Made by a program: the position numbers and the translations under genes
Shown here: positions 1 through 7,218 of the stretch, one piece after another
How the letters are laid out: every line of letters begins with the position of its first letter
How positions within the stretch are numbered: the first letter of the stretch is position 1
The notes under the pieces: model-generated
Seen by the model: the letters and a program-made list of their open reading frames with translations, nothing else
Told to the model about the DNA's origin: nothing
Database searches by the model: none
Assembly: GCA_018398765.1 (NCBI GenBank)
Contig: JAHBMJ010003128.1
Location: forward strand, 1 to 13,031
Direction: 5' to 3'
From: Chromera velia
Lineage: Eukaryota; Sar; Chromeraceae
DNA length: 13,031 nucleotides

Positions 1-384
1 GGCTTGCCAGATGTGTGCGTGTCAAGTTACATCGACGATGTCATGCTGGCGTCGGACTCCTTCTCGAAGGCCATGACTGATCTGGAGAAAGTGCTGGAGA
101 GAATAAAAGAGGCGGAAGGAAAACTTGCCTTCTCGAAGTGCAGATTCGTGACCAGAAAGCTTTGCTATCTGGGCCACGACGTTTCTGACGAGGGTATAAG
201 ACCATCTGCAGACAGAATAGAGGTCATTCAGAAATGTGAGCGACCGAGAACGATCAAGCAAGTAAAGAGCTTTATCGGCATATGTTCCTTCTATAGACGA
301 TACATAGAAGGGTTCTCAAACATCGCAGAACCCCTTCTGGCTCTGCTAAAGAAGGACAGCATCTTCACATGGGAACAACCATAA
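1..384 (+). pseudogene. Reverse transcriptase, palm (YIDD) to connection region, partial
   Basis: Frame 1 is open from the first base to TAA at 382-384. It reads the active-site box YIDDVMLAS near positions 28-54, the catalytic Asp pair that binds metal in the palm. Then follow the typical Ty3/gypsy blocks: an FSKC..V/LGH segment (KLAFSKCRF, YLGHDVSDEGI), and the thumb/connection signature IKQVKSFIGICSFYRRYI followed by AEPLLALLKKD and FTWEQP. The N-terminal two thirds of RT lie outside the window. The stop sits between FTWEQP and EAAWQKLK, in the middle of a block that is continuous in intact elements, so it is a nonsense lesion and not a natural end. Assignment to Ty3/gypsy RT is secure. 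Confidence 0.93.
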
Positions 385-972
385 GAAGCAGCGTGGCAAA
401 AACTAAAGAATGCACTCTCATCACGACCTGTTTTAGCATACCCAGACCTGAATAAGCCCTTTATCTTGAAGACAGACGCAAGTGGAGAGGCAATTTCAGG
501 CATCCTCTGTCAGTTAGACAAAAATCAGAAGGAAAAAGTCATTCAGTATGCCTCTCGGAAATTGACAGAAACAGAACAGAAATGGGGAGCAACAGAGAAA
601 AAAGGATTTGCGTTCTACTGGATGGTCACAAATCAATTCAAGAAGTACCTGTACGGACGACCGTTCACTGCCTGGATAGATTGCAAAGCGTTGGAGTACA
701 TTAAAAAGCAGAAAAACACCAACGCACGACTCCATCGTTGGTCGATCGCTCTGTCTATGTATGAGTACGATATAAAACATAAACCTGGACATTCAAACAC
801 GGACGCTGATAGCCTCAGCCGACCTCCTTTTGTGCACGAGCAGTTCCCTCCCGCAGTTCTAGATGAGGAAACAGACCACTCGCTTGTAGTTGCTGCAGCA
901 AGGAAAAGGATAAGAGAAGGAGAAGAAGAAAAACAGGAAGGGAAGGGGGAAGAAGAGAAAAAGAAAGAGTAG
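385..972 (+). pseudogene. Ty3/gypsy RNase H domain and charged linker
   Basis: This is the same frame continuing after the TAA. It opens with EAAWQKLKNAL and the SRPVLAYPDLNKPFIL block, then RNase H. The first catalytic Asp is in TDASGEA (codon 475-477). A Glu follows in WGATEKKGFAFYW, a third acidic residue in WIDCKALEYI (family form is usually TDHKAL, so two flanking positions differ), and the last Asp in HSNTDADSLSR. This domain degrades the RNA strand of the RNA/DNA hybrid during reverse transcription. After SRPPF the protein becomes a tether ending in a Lys/Glu-rich low-complexity stretch at about 898-969, closed by TAG at 970-972. The next in-frame segment continues as a normal Ty3/gypsy tether, so the TAG is also an internal stop. 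Confidence 0.9.
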
Positions 973-1548
973 GCCAAACCAGCCATTGAATTACCCGATC
1001 CGTTTTCACCTGACGAGATAAAGAAGGCACAGCAAGACGACCCAGAAACACGACACATGAGTGAATTCCTAAAAAACGGAGACTTCCAGACAAATCTGAC
1101 TAGTCAAGAGAGAACACGCATTCTCAGCCAATCGCCTCTCTATGTATTGTATGAGGACATGTTTTTCCGTTTACTTCCTCCTGCGAACAGGCACGAAAAA
1201 GGAACAAGATTTTTGTTGGTAGTACCAAAAGGAATGAAAGAGAAAGTCCTCACTGAATTTCATGAATGCAAACTCCAAGGGCATCCAGGTATTAACCGAT
1301 GCATTCAAAACATCTCTCACTATTTTTTCTGGTCATCCATGATCACAGACATCAAAAAGCATATCAAATCATGCCGAAAATGTCAAGAGAAGAAGAGAAG
1401 AAAACAGCAAGAAGGATTCATGGTCCAAAATTTTTCGGACGTCGAACCGCTCTCGTCGTGGGCAATCGACGTCACGGGACCATTCACTCGCAGTAAAGAC
1501 GGCATGCGATATGCGATCACATACATGGACCTCACCAGCAGATGGGTT
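973..1548 (+). pseudogene. Integrase N-terminal half: HHCC zinc finger and first catalytic Asp
   Basis: Still frame 1. It starts with a spacer containing the IKKAQQDDPETRHM block found before integrase in Ty3/gypsy polyproteins. The zinc-binding domain is readable: His at 1261-1263, His at 1282-1284 (HECKLQGHPG), then Cys at 1372-1374 and 1381-1383 (SCRKCQEKK). The catalytic core opens with WAIDVTGPF, its first metal-binding Asp at 1468-1470, followed by YAITYMDLTSRWV. At 1544-1553 the frame is lost through a tandem copy of GGGTT; read past it, frame 1 runs into an unrelated tail and stops near 1603. The integrase continues in frame 3. The domain's role is to bind element ends and join them to host DNA. 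Confidence 0.92.
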
Positions 1549-2252
1549 GGGTTGAGGTGGATGCCGTTCCAGACGCCAAGGCATCGACGATCGCCCAAAG
1601 TTTAGTCCGCACCATTCTCTGCAGATACGGGAGGCCAATCAGGCTTCTTTCCGATCAGGGAAGTAACATGCTCGCACAGATCACGGAGGCAGTATGTCAT
1701 TTAGTCGGGACCGACAAAGTAAAGACAACAAGCTATCACCCTCAGACTAACGGAAGACTTGAGCGCTTCCACAAAGACATGAAGTTTGTGCTCTCTTGCT
1801 ACATTGACAAAAACCAAAAGAACTGGACAGACTTCCTTCCTTTTGCTGCCTTCGCTCACAATTCTGCAGTACACACGAGCACAGGAGTTTCTCCGTTCTT
1901 TTGTCTCTTTCAACGACAGCCAAACCACCCCCTACGTTACCTCGTTTCACTAACAGAAGCAGGAGGACCTGTCTTCCCACCCGAGTACGTTGAGCTTCTC
2001 GCTGAGCTGCGAAATGAATCGAAGGATAGAAGAGAACTTTTTGAGGCAGCAGCACAGCAGAGAATGCTCAGACTGCTTCGCATCGATCCAAAGAAAGTAC
2101 TGGAATACAAAGAAGGCATGTATGTGTGGCTGGAAAAGCCGCCTACTCAAAAAAGAATCAGCAAAGCACTCGCACCATTGTATGAGGGGCCGTACATGAT
2201 CACGCAAGTGAGACCGAATCGTACTCTGGTCATCAAAAAGCCGGGAAGCTAA
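1549..2252 (+). pseudogene. Integrase catalytic core and GPY/F-like C-terminal domain (shifted frame)
   Basis: Frame 3 picks up exactly where frame 1 is lost (WVEVDAVPDAKAS). The second catalytic Asp is in LLSDQGSNM at 1653-1655 and the Glu in NGRLERFHKDMK at 1761-1763. That is 35 residues between them, the canonical D,D-35-E spacing. HPQTNG, the WTDFLPFAAFAHNSAVH block and TGVSPFFCLF match the Ty3/gypsy core. The C-terminal part has MYVWLEK and KALAPLYEGPYMITQV, the GPY/F module. TAA at 2250-2252 follows KKPGS. In the same frame past it, QTVNRHRVKPYF resembles the usual end of this module, so the stop probably truncates the integrase by about 15 residues. All catalytic residues survive in this copy. 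Confidence 0.92.
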
Positions 2253-2936
2253 TCAAGCCAAACGGTAAACAGACACAGAGTGAAACCGTACTTCAGCAGA
2301 GATTACAAGGAAAACGAAGAGATTTTCAACACGCATGTGAGGAAAGAAGAACAGAACGACCAACCTGAGAAAAAAGAAGGACAAGAAAGAGACACAGAGA
2401 AGAAGATCAGATCGCCTGCAGACGGAGACAACAAAGAACAGGAGGATGAGGAAATGGAAACGGAAACTCGACCGCTTCCGGAAAAGGGATTCGATTTCTT
2501 TCCCGACAGGAAGCCGTTGAGGGAAGGAGAGACCATTCTCTTTTACTATCACTCAGCAGGAGAGTTGTAGGTGAAAGAACGAATCAAGGCGAGAATAGAA
2601 AACATCAGGACAGTCAAAGAAGAACAGCACTTCACATTGCATTTCTTGGAAGGAGCACTTGTAAGGAAAGCTCGAGACAGAAAGGGAGACTGGAAAGTAG
2701 AAAGAAGAGAACTTGCTGGAAACAAACAGGACACACTCATAAACCGTGACTCTGCAAGAATTGTTCTCGAAGCCATCTACTGGCAAGTAATCGAACAGCA
2801 AAGCTCGGCTTCCGCACAGAGTGAAAGCGTGTTGCCGTTCAATCATTCTCTCGAGACCGAAAAGAAAAAAACGAGACAGAAGAAGCAAATGGTTGAAAAA
2901 GAAGACAGAGACCCGAACAGGAGTGCGATGTCAGAC
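2253..2936 (+). pseudogene. Unassigned charged region between integrase and chromodomain
   Basis: Frame 3 continues for about 228 codons between the GPY/F module and the chromodomain, with one TAG at 2568-2570. The first part after RVKPYF is a hydrophilic Glu/Lys/Arg/Gln-rich stretch with little expected fold. From about 2487 a more structured piece appears: FDFFPDRKPL, GETILFYYHSAGEL, then KERIKARIENI and HFTLHFLEGALVRKA. Alternating hydrophobic and charged residues there suggest beta strands, and the G-E-T-I start with a later A-R-I-E could fit an SH3/Tudor-like barrel; that is inference only. A second charged linker leads into the chromodomain. I do not recognise a named family. Chromoviruses as I know them usually have a much shorter spacer here. 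Confidence 0.6.
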
Positions 2937-3125
2937 TACAATGTGAAAGAAGTCATAGGGAAAAGAGAAAAAGACGGGAAAGTTCAATACTCACTCGTCT
3001 ATGAGGGGCTCCCGGACGAGTTGTGGTGGACCGATGGAGAAGACTGCGACTGTCCTGCACTCATTCGAGAATTCGAGGAGGGACCAAAAGTCAAAAGAGG
3101 GACAGAAATCATGAAAGCAAAATGA
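2937..3125 (+). pseudogene. C-terminal chromodomain of the retrotransposon
   Basis: The last 60 or so residues read YNVKEVIGKREKDGKVQYS, then LVYEGLPDELWWTDGEDC and ALIREFEE, ending at TGA 3123-3125. This matches the chromodomain plan: Y.V..I...R..G...Y.V.W.G.P.E...W.....L...LI.EFE. Candidate aromatic-cage positions are Tyr (first residue), Tyr in LVYEG where Trp is commoner, and one Trp of LWW. In chromoviruses this module, fused to the integrase end, is known to steer insertion toward particular chromatin marks. The WW pair and the acidic run following it are atypical, so the histone-mark preference cannot be predicted. After EFEE a short basic tail (KVKRGTEIMKAK) closes the protein. Confidence 0.78.
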
Positions 3126-3513
3126 AGGAAGCCGGACCGAGAACAATTTATGATGACATGAATGATAAAGGAAATGAATGTCTGCATGATCCATATATGA
3201 ATGAAGTAAATGTTTGCATGAATCCATGATGGATGGAGTAATACCTCAAGTCGAAATCAAACGGACCCAAAGCATGCTGCCGCTAACGATAGGATCGATT
3301 GAGTGACTAATGGAATTAATCAATAGAGAGAGACCGAACACAGAGGTGCGCCAAATGCCTCTCTGCCGTAGCTCTTTGCCAGACCTCGAAAAAAAATTTG
3401 ATCGATTGAATCAAAATGAAGCAAACCCAAAAACTCAAAAAGCAGTTAAACTATATAAACATCAAGTCATCTCGAAAGAGAAATTAGGTGTAGAAAACCT
3501 CAAACCGACAACG
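3126..3513 (+). other. Spacer after pol; possible 3' end of retroelement
   Basis: No convincing gene. Just after the pol stop there are scattered ATGAATG units and an imperfect direct repeat (AAATG..TGCATG..ATCCAT around 3171-3195 and 3207-3228). This is where a polypurine tract and 3' LTR would be expected, but I see no TG...CA bordered block that I could pair with a second copy inside the window. A weak 131-codon ORF beginning at 3310 runs into the CCAT repeat and is judged spurious. Confidence 0.4.
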
Positions 3514-3642
3514 ATCCATCCATCTATCCATCCATCCACCCCATCCATCCATCCATCCATCTATCCATTCATCTACCCCATCCATCCATCCATCTATCCA
3601 TCCATCCATCCATCCATCCATCCACCCAATCACCCATTCATC
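3514..3642 (+). repeat. CCAT tetranucleotide microsatellite
   Basis: About 130 bp of tandem CCAT units (CATC, with TATC, TTCATC and CACC variants). Its periodicity generates long artificial open frames rich in His-Pro-Ser-Ile on one strand and Trp-Met-Asp-Gly on the other; these should not be read as proteins. Confidence 0.97.
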
Positions 3643-3925
3643 CACGCATGCACCTATACACATGAACCCTCCCTGGAGCAGCACCGCGTACCGATCGGTG
3701 ACTGATAAATAAAGGCAGATAACACTGACCTGCCAGGCGCATATACAACCCACAGCCTCCAATCCTGACGCCTTCGCGGCGAGAAGTCGCATGTGCATGC
3801 GCACAAAAGGTCCCCCAGGGGGTGAGTTGGCCACTCACACCACCAAAACCTCCCAGGAAGAGGTAAGGTCGCCACTCAATCGCTCGTACTGGGCCTCCGC
3901 TCCCCAGTACATCATCATTGACCTG

Positions 3926-3977
3926 TACACACACACACACACACACATACACACACACATACACATACACACACACA
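3926..3977 (+). repeat. CA dinucleotide microsatellite
   Basis: Interrupted (CA)n with periodic ACATAC interruptions. It lies in gene-free spacer. Confidence 0.97.
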
Positions 3978-4585
3978 AATACCGAACCAAGCTTAGCGCC
4001 CAGGCTTATTCAAAAAAAAAAATGCTCATACAGATACAAGCAAATTTTTTAAACTCACAAGTGGTTGGCACTTCGGTGCATTTACTCTTTGTATCTGAAA
4101 GGGTGCGAATAGTATGGGCACTCAGCAGAAGGCTGAGTGTGCCACGACCCAACGACCATACCCATACGTATTCACCCACCAACCAGACTGAGTCTATGAG
4201 AACCTTCTTCACTCACCCGCATCTACTCACTCACCCACTCACCCCTCATTCTTCACTTACCCAATCAACCACCCACTCCTTTGAACACAAAAGAAACAAA
4301 GAAACAAAAAGACAAGAGACAGCAGGAGACGGATAGAGATGGCAGAGAATGGCAAGACTTGAAAAAGAGACGTTGACGAACGACTTGACAATGAACGTCA
4401 AGTTACACCGCCTCGGGGAGCCGTGCAAACAGACAAGCATCAGAGAGAAACAGAAAGAGAAAGGAAGCGAGTAAATGAATGACCAGTGAGCCTAAGTTAG
4501 AGCATAGAAAGGGGCGATACACTCATGTACTCGAAAAGAGGCAACTGAAGGAGAAGAGAAAGAATGAGACGGATCAAACTCAGGG

Positions 4586-4673
4586 AGAGACGAGAACAGT
4601 GTGACAAGAACTGCGAAAAGAAAGAGAAGGGAGACGAGGACAACGTGACAGGAAATGCGAGAAGAGAGAGAAA
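4586..4673 (+). repeat. Diverged 44-bp tandem duplication
   Basis: Two adjacent copies with GACGAG starting at 4589 and 4633 (offset 44). Both read GACGAG.ACA.YGTGACA.GAA.TGCGA.AAG.GAGA with scattered substitutions. Confidence 0.7.
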
Positions 4674-4749
4674 GAAAGACCGTTCTGATCAATTTTTTTT
4701 TTAAGTGCCCACCTGAAGGAAAAAGAAGATGGCGACGAGGTAGGGAAGA

Positions 4750-4884
4750 TGCATAGAGATCCATGCCGTAGATGTAGACATAGAGATCCTTGCCGTAGAC
4801 GCACGCAGAGAAATCCTTGCCGTAGACGTAAGCAGAGAGATCCTTGCCGCGGACGTGAGTGTAGGGATCCCTTCCGTGGAAGAA
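4750..4884 (+). repeat. 27-bp minisatellite, about five copies
   Basis: Units at 4750-4776, 4777-4803, 4804-4830, 4831-4857 and a degenerate 4858-4884. The shared core is GAGATCCTTGCCGTAGACG. Because 27 is a multiple of three, the array keeps minus-strand frames open and encodes a nine-residue period (such as RQGSLCLRL) in one of them. No start, domain or homolog that I recognise supports translation. Confidence 0.9.
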
Positions 4885-5461
4885 AGCACGGTGGATGATT
4901 AATGCGATGCCGAGAATGGACGGAGAGGAGAACGGAGGAGACGTGCTGGAACGGCGAGAGGACGATGGAGATGTGGAGACACATGTTGCATGCGTACGAT
5001 CGACTCGTAGTGGAAGGACTCGACGATAAAGATCGATGTATCGATGACATCATGGATCATGAAGGAGGACTCGAATGTCGGATCCAGTCCACAGAGATGT
5101 AAACCAGCAAGATGCAAACAGAAAGAGGGAGCAACACAAGGATGAGTTAGAGAAGAGACGAGTATGCAACCAGACAACAGCTGCAGCTTGATCATCACAA
5201 AAGATACGGTAGGATTGGCATATCATGGACCAACCTCACTCTTTGACCTGACCTGGAGTGAAAGGGTGCACCAAGGTAGAAGAGACTCACTACAGAGTAC
5301 AGCGACACTACTGGAGAATAGAAGAAGGCATGACCACACGTCAAACAACAGCAAGGCAGTGACTGACCGCGATAAACAAGAGTTACACCAGAATGGGAAG
5401 ACTGAGAATAGTATCTGCAAGACTCATGACAAGAGTTGACACCAGAGAGTAACCCACAGAT

Positions 5462-5480
5462 AAAGGAGGGGGGGGGGAGA
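5462..5480 (+). repeat. Polypurine tract with ten-G run
   Basis: AAAGGA followed by ten G at 5468-5477 and AGA. It resembles the polypurine primer tracts that precede a 3' LTR, but the following bases (TACCGAGC) do not begin with TG and no LTR could be paired, so it may be plain simple sequence. Confidence 0.45.
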
Positions 5481-5571
5481 TACCGAGCAATCGGCACGAG
5501 CGACACTGAATCTCAAGCTGAGCCGTGAAAGATGTCGAGAGCTTGCTACAGGAGACGACAGCAAAACAAAA

Positions 5572-5755
5572 ATTCGGCCGGGGATCGGCCGAGAAGCGAC
5601 CGGCAAGCGGCCGAAAGAAACACGTCAAAAAGGCGAAAAATTGGAAAAGAGAGGCCTTTCCCCATCCGAAAACCGATTCTTTTCGACCGAAATTGGCTGA
5701 GAGCCGAATAAGAGACATGCACAGACATGTATGTTTGGCCGACAGCCGGCCGAAT
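5572..5755 (+). repeat. CGGCCG palindrome cluster with terminal inverted repeats
   Basis: ATTCGGCCGG at 5572-5581 is the exact reverse complement of CCGGCCGAAT at 5746-5755; a second matching block TCGGCC lies three bases further inside. Within the left arm, TTCGGCCG (5573-5580) is also complementary to CGGCCGAA (5608-5615). CGGCCG occurs four times in the 184 bp, and CCGAAA/CCGATT/CCGAAT are frequent between. It could be a small MITE-like unit or a structured region; no clear target-site duplication flanks it. Confidence 0.6.
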
Positions 5756-5960
5756 CGATCGACCAAAAATTTTCTCACAAAGAAATTGCAAGCCTGACAT
5801 CTCGATCAACCCTCTTCGAAACTTTTGGCAACTTTCTTCAAACCCCATTCTTCAATCACTGTGATCAAGTTGAACCAGCTGAAATCCAAATCCTCTTAAG
5901 CCTGAACATAACCACTTCCCTCTTCAAGAAACTCTTACATCTACGGAAACAAAAGCCAAC

Positions 5961-6428
5961 ATGTTTGCAAACAACGGTCCCAGCACCTACCCTACCCCGT
6001 ACCCTGACTATCCGAACCAGATGCCGATCCCACACTCCTTCTCCTCCCAAGCCAAAGCACATATCCAAGCCGCTATGAACACAGATACCCAGACTGAGGA
6101 AAGAGCCGCAGCATGGAGAGAGAACCTCTCAGAGGTCACCACACCAACCACAATGACAAAAAGCGAGACCAAGAAAGAGGAGACTCACCGATACAACCCT
6201 TTCGCCCCGCAGTCTCCTCATCCAGTCTTCCAGCAACCTGACATCAACCCTGACATGCTCCCGCATGTTATCAAGCAGGAAGATGTCAAACAGGAGGAAG
6301 TGGCGGCCCAGAAAAAAGCAAAGAGAGTAATCAAGGGAAGAGAGAGACTCGTGGAGAGCATCGAGGGCAAAGTTCAGAGGAGAAAGAACCCCGCGTACAA
6401 ATGCATCCGATACCCAGTGGACTCTTAA
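5961..6428 (+). CDS. Hypothetical protein, 155 aa, Pro-rich N-terminus and basic C-terminus
   Basis: An ATG-to-TAA frame of 155 codons. In-frame TGA lies upstream at 5880-5882, and the ATG at 5961 is the first after it, with a CCAACATG context and a C/T/A-rich leader. Codon third positions favour C and G, as expected for real coding sequence. The N-terminus is rich in Pro, Tyr, Asn and Ser (PSTYPTPYPDYPNQMPIPHS). The middle is acidic-polar. Two adjacent psi-K-x-E motifs, IKQE and VKQE, occur near residues 110-117. The end is basic (KKAKRVIKGRERLVESIEGK and QRRKNPAYKC). There is no signal peptide, membrane segment or CCHC knuckle. I recognise no family. It could be a nuclear protein, an accessory ORF of a mobile element, or one exon of a larger gene. 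Confidence 0.6.
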   Translation: MFANNGPSTYPTPYPDYPNQMPIPHSFSSQAKAHIQAAMNTDTQTEERAAAWRENLSEVTTPTTMTKSETKKEETHRYNPFAPQSPHPVFQQPDINPDMLPHVIKQEDVKQEEVAAQKKAKRVIKGRERLVESIEGKVQRRKNPAYKCIRYPVDS

Positions 6429-7218
6429 ACCTGGGCGGTGACCAAGGTGAAGGTCACGATGGAGAGAATTGGGCGCGCCGGACAGTGAATTTTTTTTTTT
6501 TTCTCCCTCGCGGTCGCGCGATCTCGAGTGCTTTGCGGGGCCGCGCGCGCTCATAATTAAGGTGTTGCAATGATGCATGTATGTGTTGCGATGAGGTACA
6601 ATGAAACATGCGTCGCGATGTTGCTCTGAGTGTTGCTCTGTGATGATGTGCTGCGATGCTCCAGCGGTACGTGGATCGTTGATTGGATTAAATGTGCGGC
6701 TTCCCTCATGATTTAGCTCGATTAATCCGTTCGATGAGTCTGTGAAGTCTACGTGTCAGTGCGTGAATTGTATATGGTGTGTGCATGCGCATAACTAATG
6801 TGCAAGAGTGTCTATGAGTACGTTACGGTATTACTACATGTATGCGGTGCTGAAAAAAAAAAGAATGGTCATAAAAACACACAATCTGAAACAGTCCTTG
6901 AAGTAAAAAAAAAAGAAAAGAAGAAAAAAAAAGAGAAAAGAGAGAAAAAAAAAAAAAAACACAACCTTAAGAATCGGTGAAGCATCAGGAATGTAAAATT
7001 TTTTTTAACGACCGTACTGAACTGTATATAGTATTAATTGCCTAGAAAGGAGCGAATGCTATGCGATTACATCATGTATGAATCGAGCGTGGAATCTCGA
7101 TCTTAGAAAGGGGCGAATGCTATACACTATCAAAGCGTGACTAGAAAGAAAATGAGAATTAAATAAATTAACTTAATCGAAAATAATGCTAAGCAAAAGA
7201 GAATGGTGTGTGTCGCTT
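6429..7218 (+). other. Gene-free spacer with CpG patch, TGTTGCGATG repeats and poly-A tract
   Basis: No gene seen. Just after the 155-codon ORF there is a small inverted repeat GTGACC-(8 nt)-GGTCAC at 6438-6457. A T13 run (6490-6502) is followed by a CpG-rich patch at about 6507-6550. From 6562 to 6660 a degenerate TGTTGCGATG motif recurs about four times. An A-rich tract with AAAG interruptions runs from about 6904 to 6959. Two copies of a 20-nt motif start at 7043 and 7104. Confidence 0.5.
7043..7125 (+). repeat. Paired copies of TAGAAAGGRGCGAATGCTAT
   Basis: The copy at 7043-7064 and the copy at 7104-7125 are 61 bp apart and differ at two positions over 22 nt. A gapped relative starts at 4505 (same first 13 bases, then TACACT after a 6-nt gap) and a looser one at about 4097. 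The function is unknown. Confidence 0.7.

Larger units (their letters stand above)
1..3125 (+). mobile_element. Degraded Ty3/gypsy retrotransposon pol with C-terminal chromodomain (5'-truncated by window edge)
   Basis: The domain order reverse transcriptase, RNase H, integrase, chromodomain is that of the chromovirus branch of Ty3/gypsy LTR retrotransposons. The element enters the window already inside RT, at the YIDD catalytic box, so its 5' LTR, gag, protease and early RT lie upstream. The coding frame is broken by TAA at 382-384, TAG at 970-972, a 5-nt tandem duplication at 1544-1553, TAA at 2250-2252 and TAG at 2568-2570, and it ends at TGA 3123-3125. Between these lesions the frame stays open and the family motifs are readable, so decay looks recent or modest. 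No LTR, primer-binding site or target-site duplication could be identified, so the right border at 3125 is only the end of coding sequence. An element like this would copy itself through RNA and integrate in the nucleus; this copy is probably not autonomous. Confidence 0.9.
3978..5460 (+). other. Gene-poor purine-rich spacer
   Basis: No coding unit with motif support on either strand. On the plus strand the stretch is rich in AGAGA/GAAAG purine runs. It contains the 44-bp and 27-bp repeats listed separately, a T run at 4693-4702, and two copies of a dispersed GAAAGGG.GCGAAT-type motif (about 4097 and 4505). Open frames on the minus strand (for example 4580-5053) owe their length to the 27-bp repeat, whose unit is a multiple of three. 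Confidence 0.5.

Noticed and set aside
3514-3642. Possible CRISPR-like array.
   Set aside because: It is a plain tetranucleotide repeat without unique spacers, in a eukaryotic context.
3310-3705. 131-codon plus-strand ORF.
   Set aside because: Most of its length is translation of the CCAT microsatellite; the rest has no motif.
4580-5053. 157-codon minus-strand ORF with nine-residue repeats.
   Set aside because: Its openness is explained by the 27-bp minisatellite; no start context, domain or flanking coding signal.
5525-5797. 90-codon plus-strand ORF.
   Set aside because: Basic low-complexity translation of the CGGCCG/CCGAA palindrome cluster; no motif, and a weak start.
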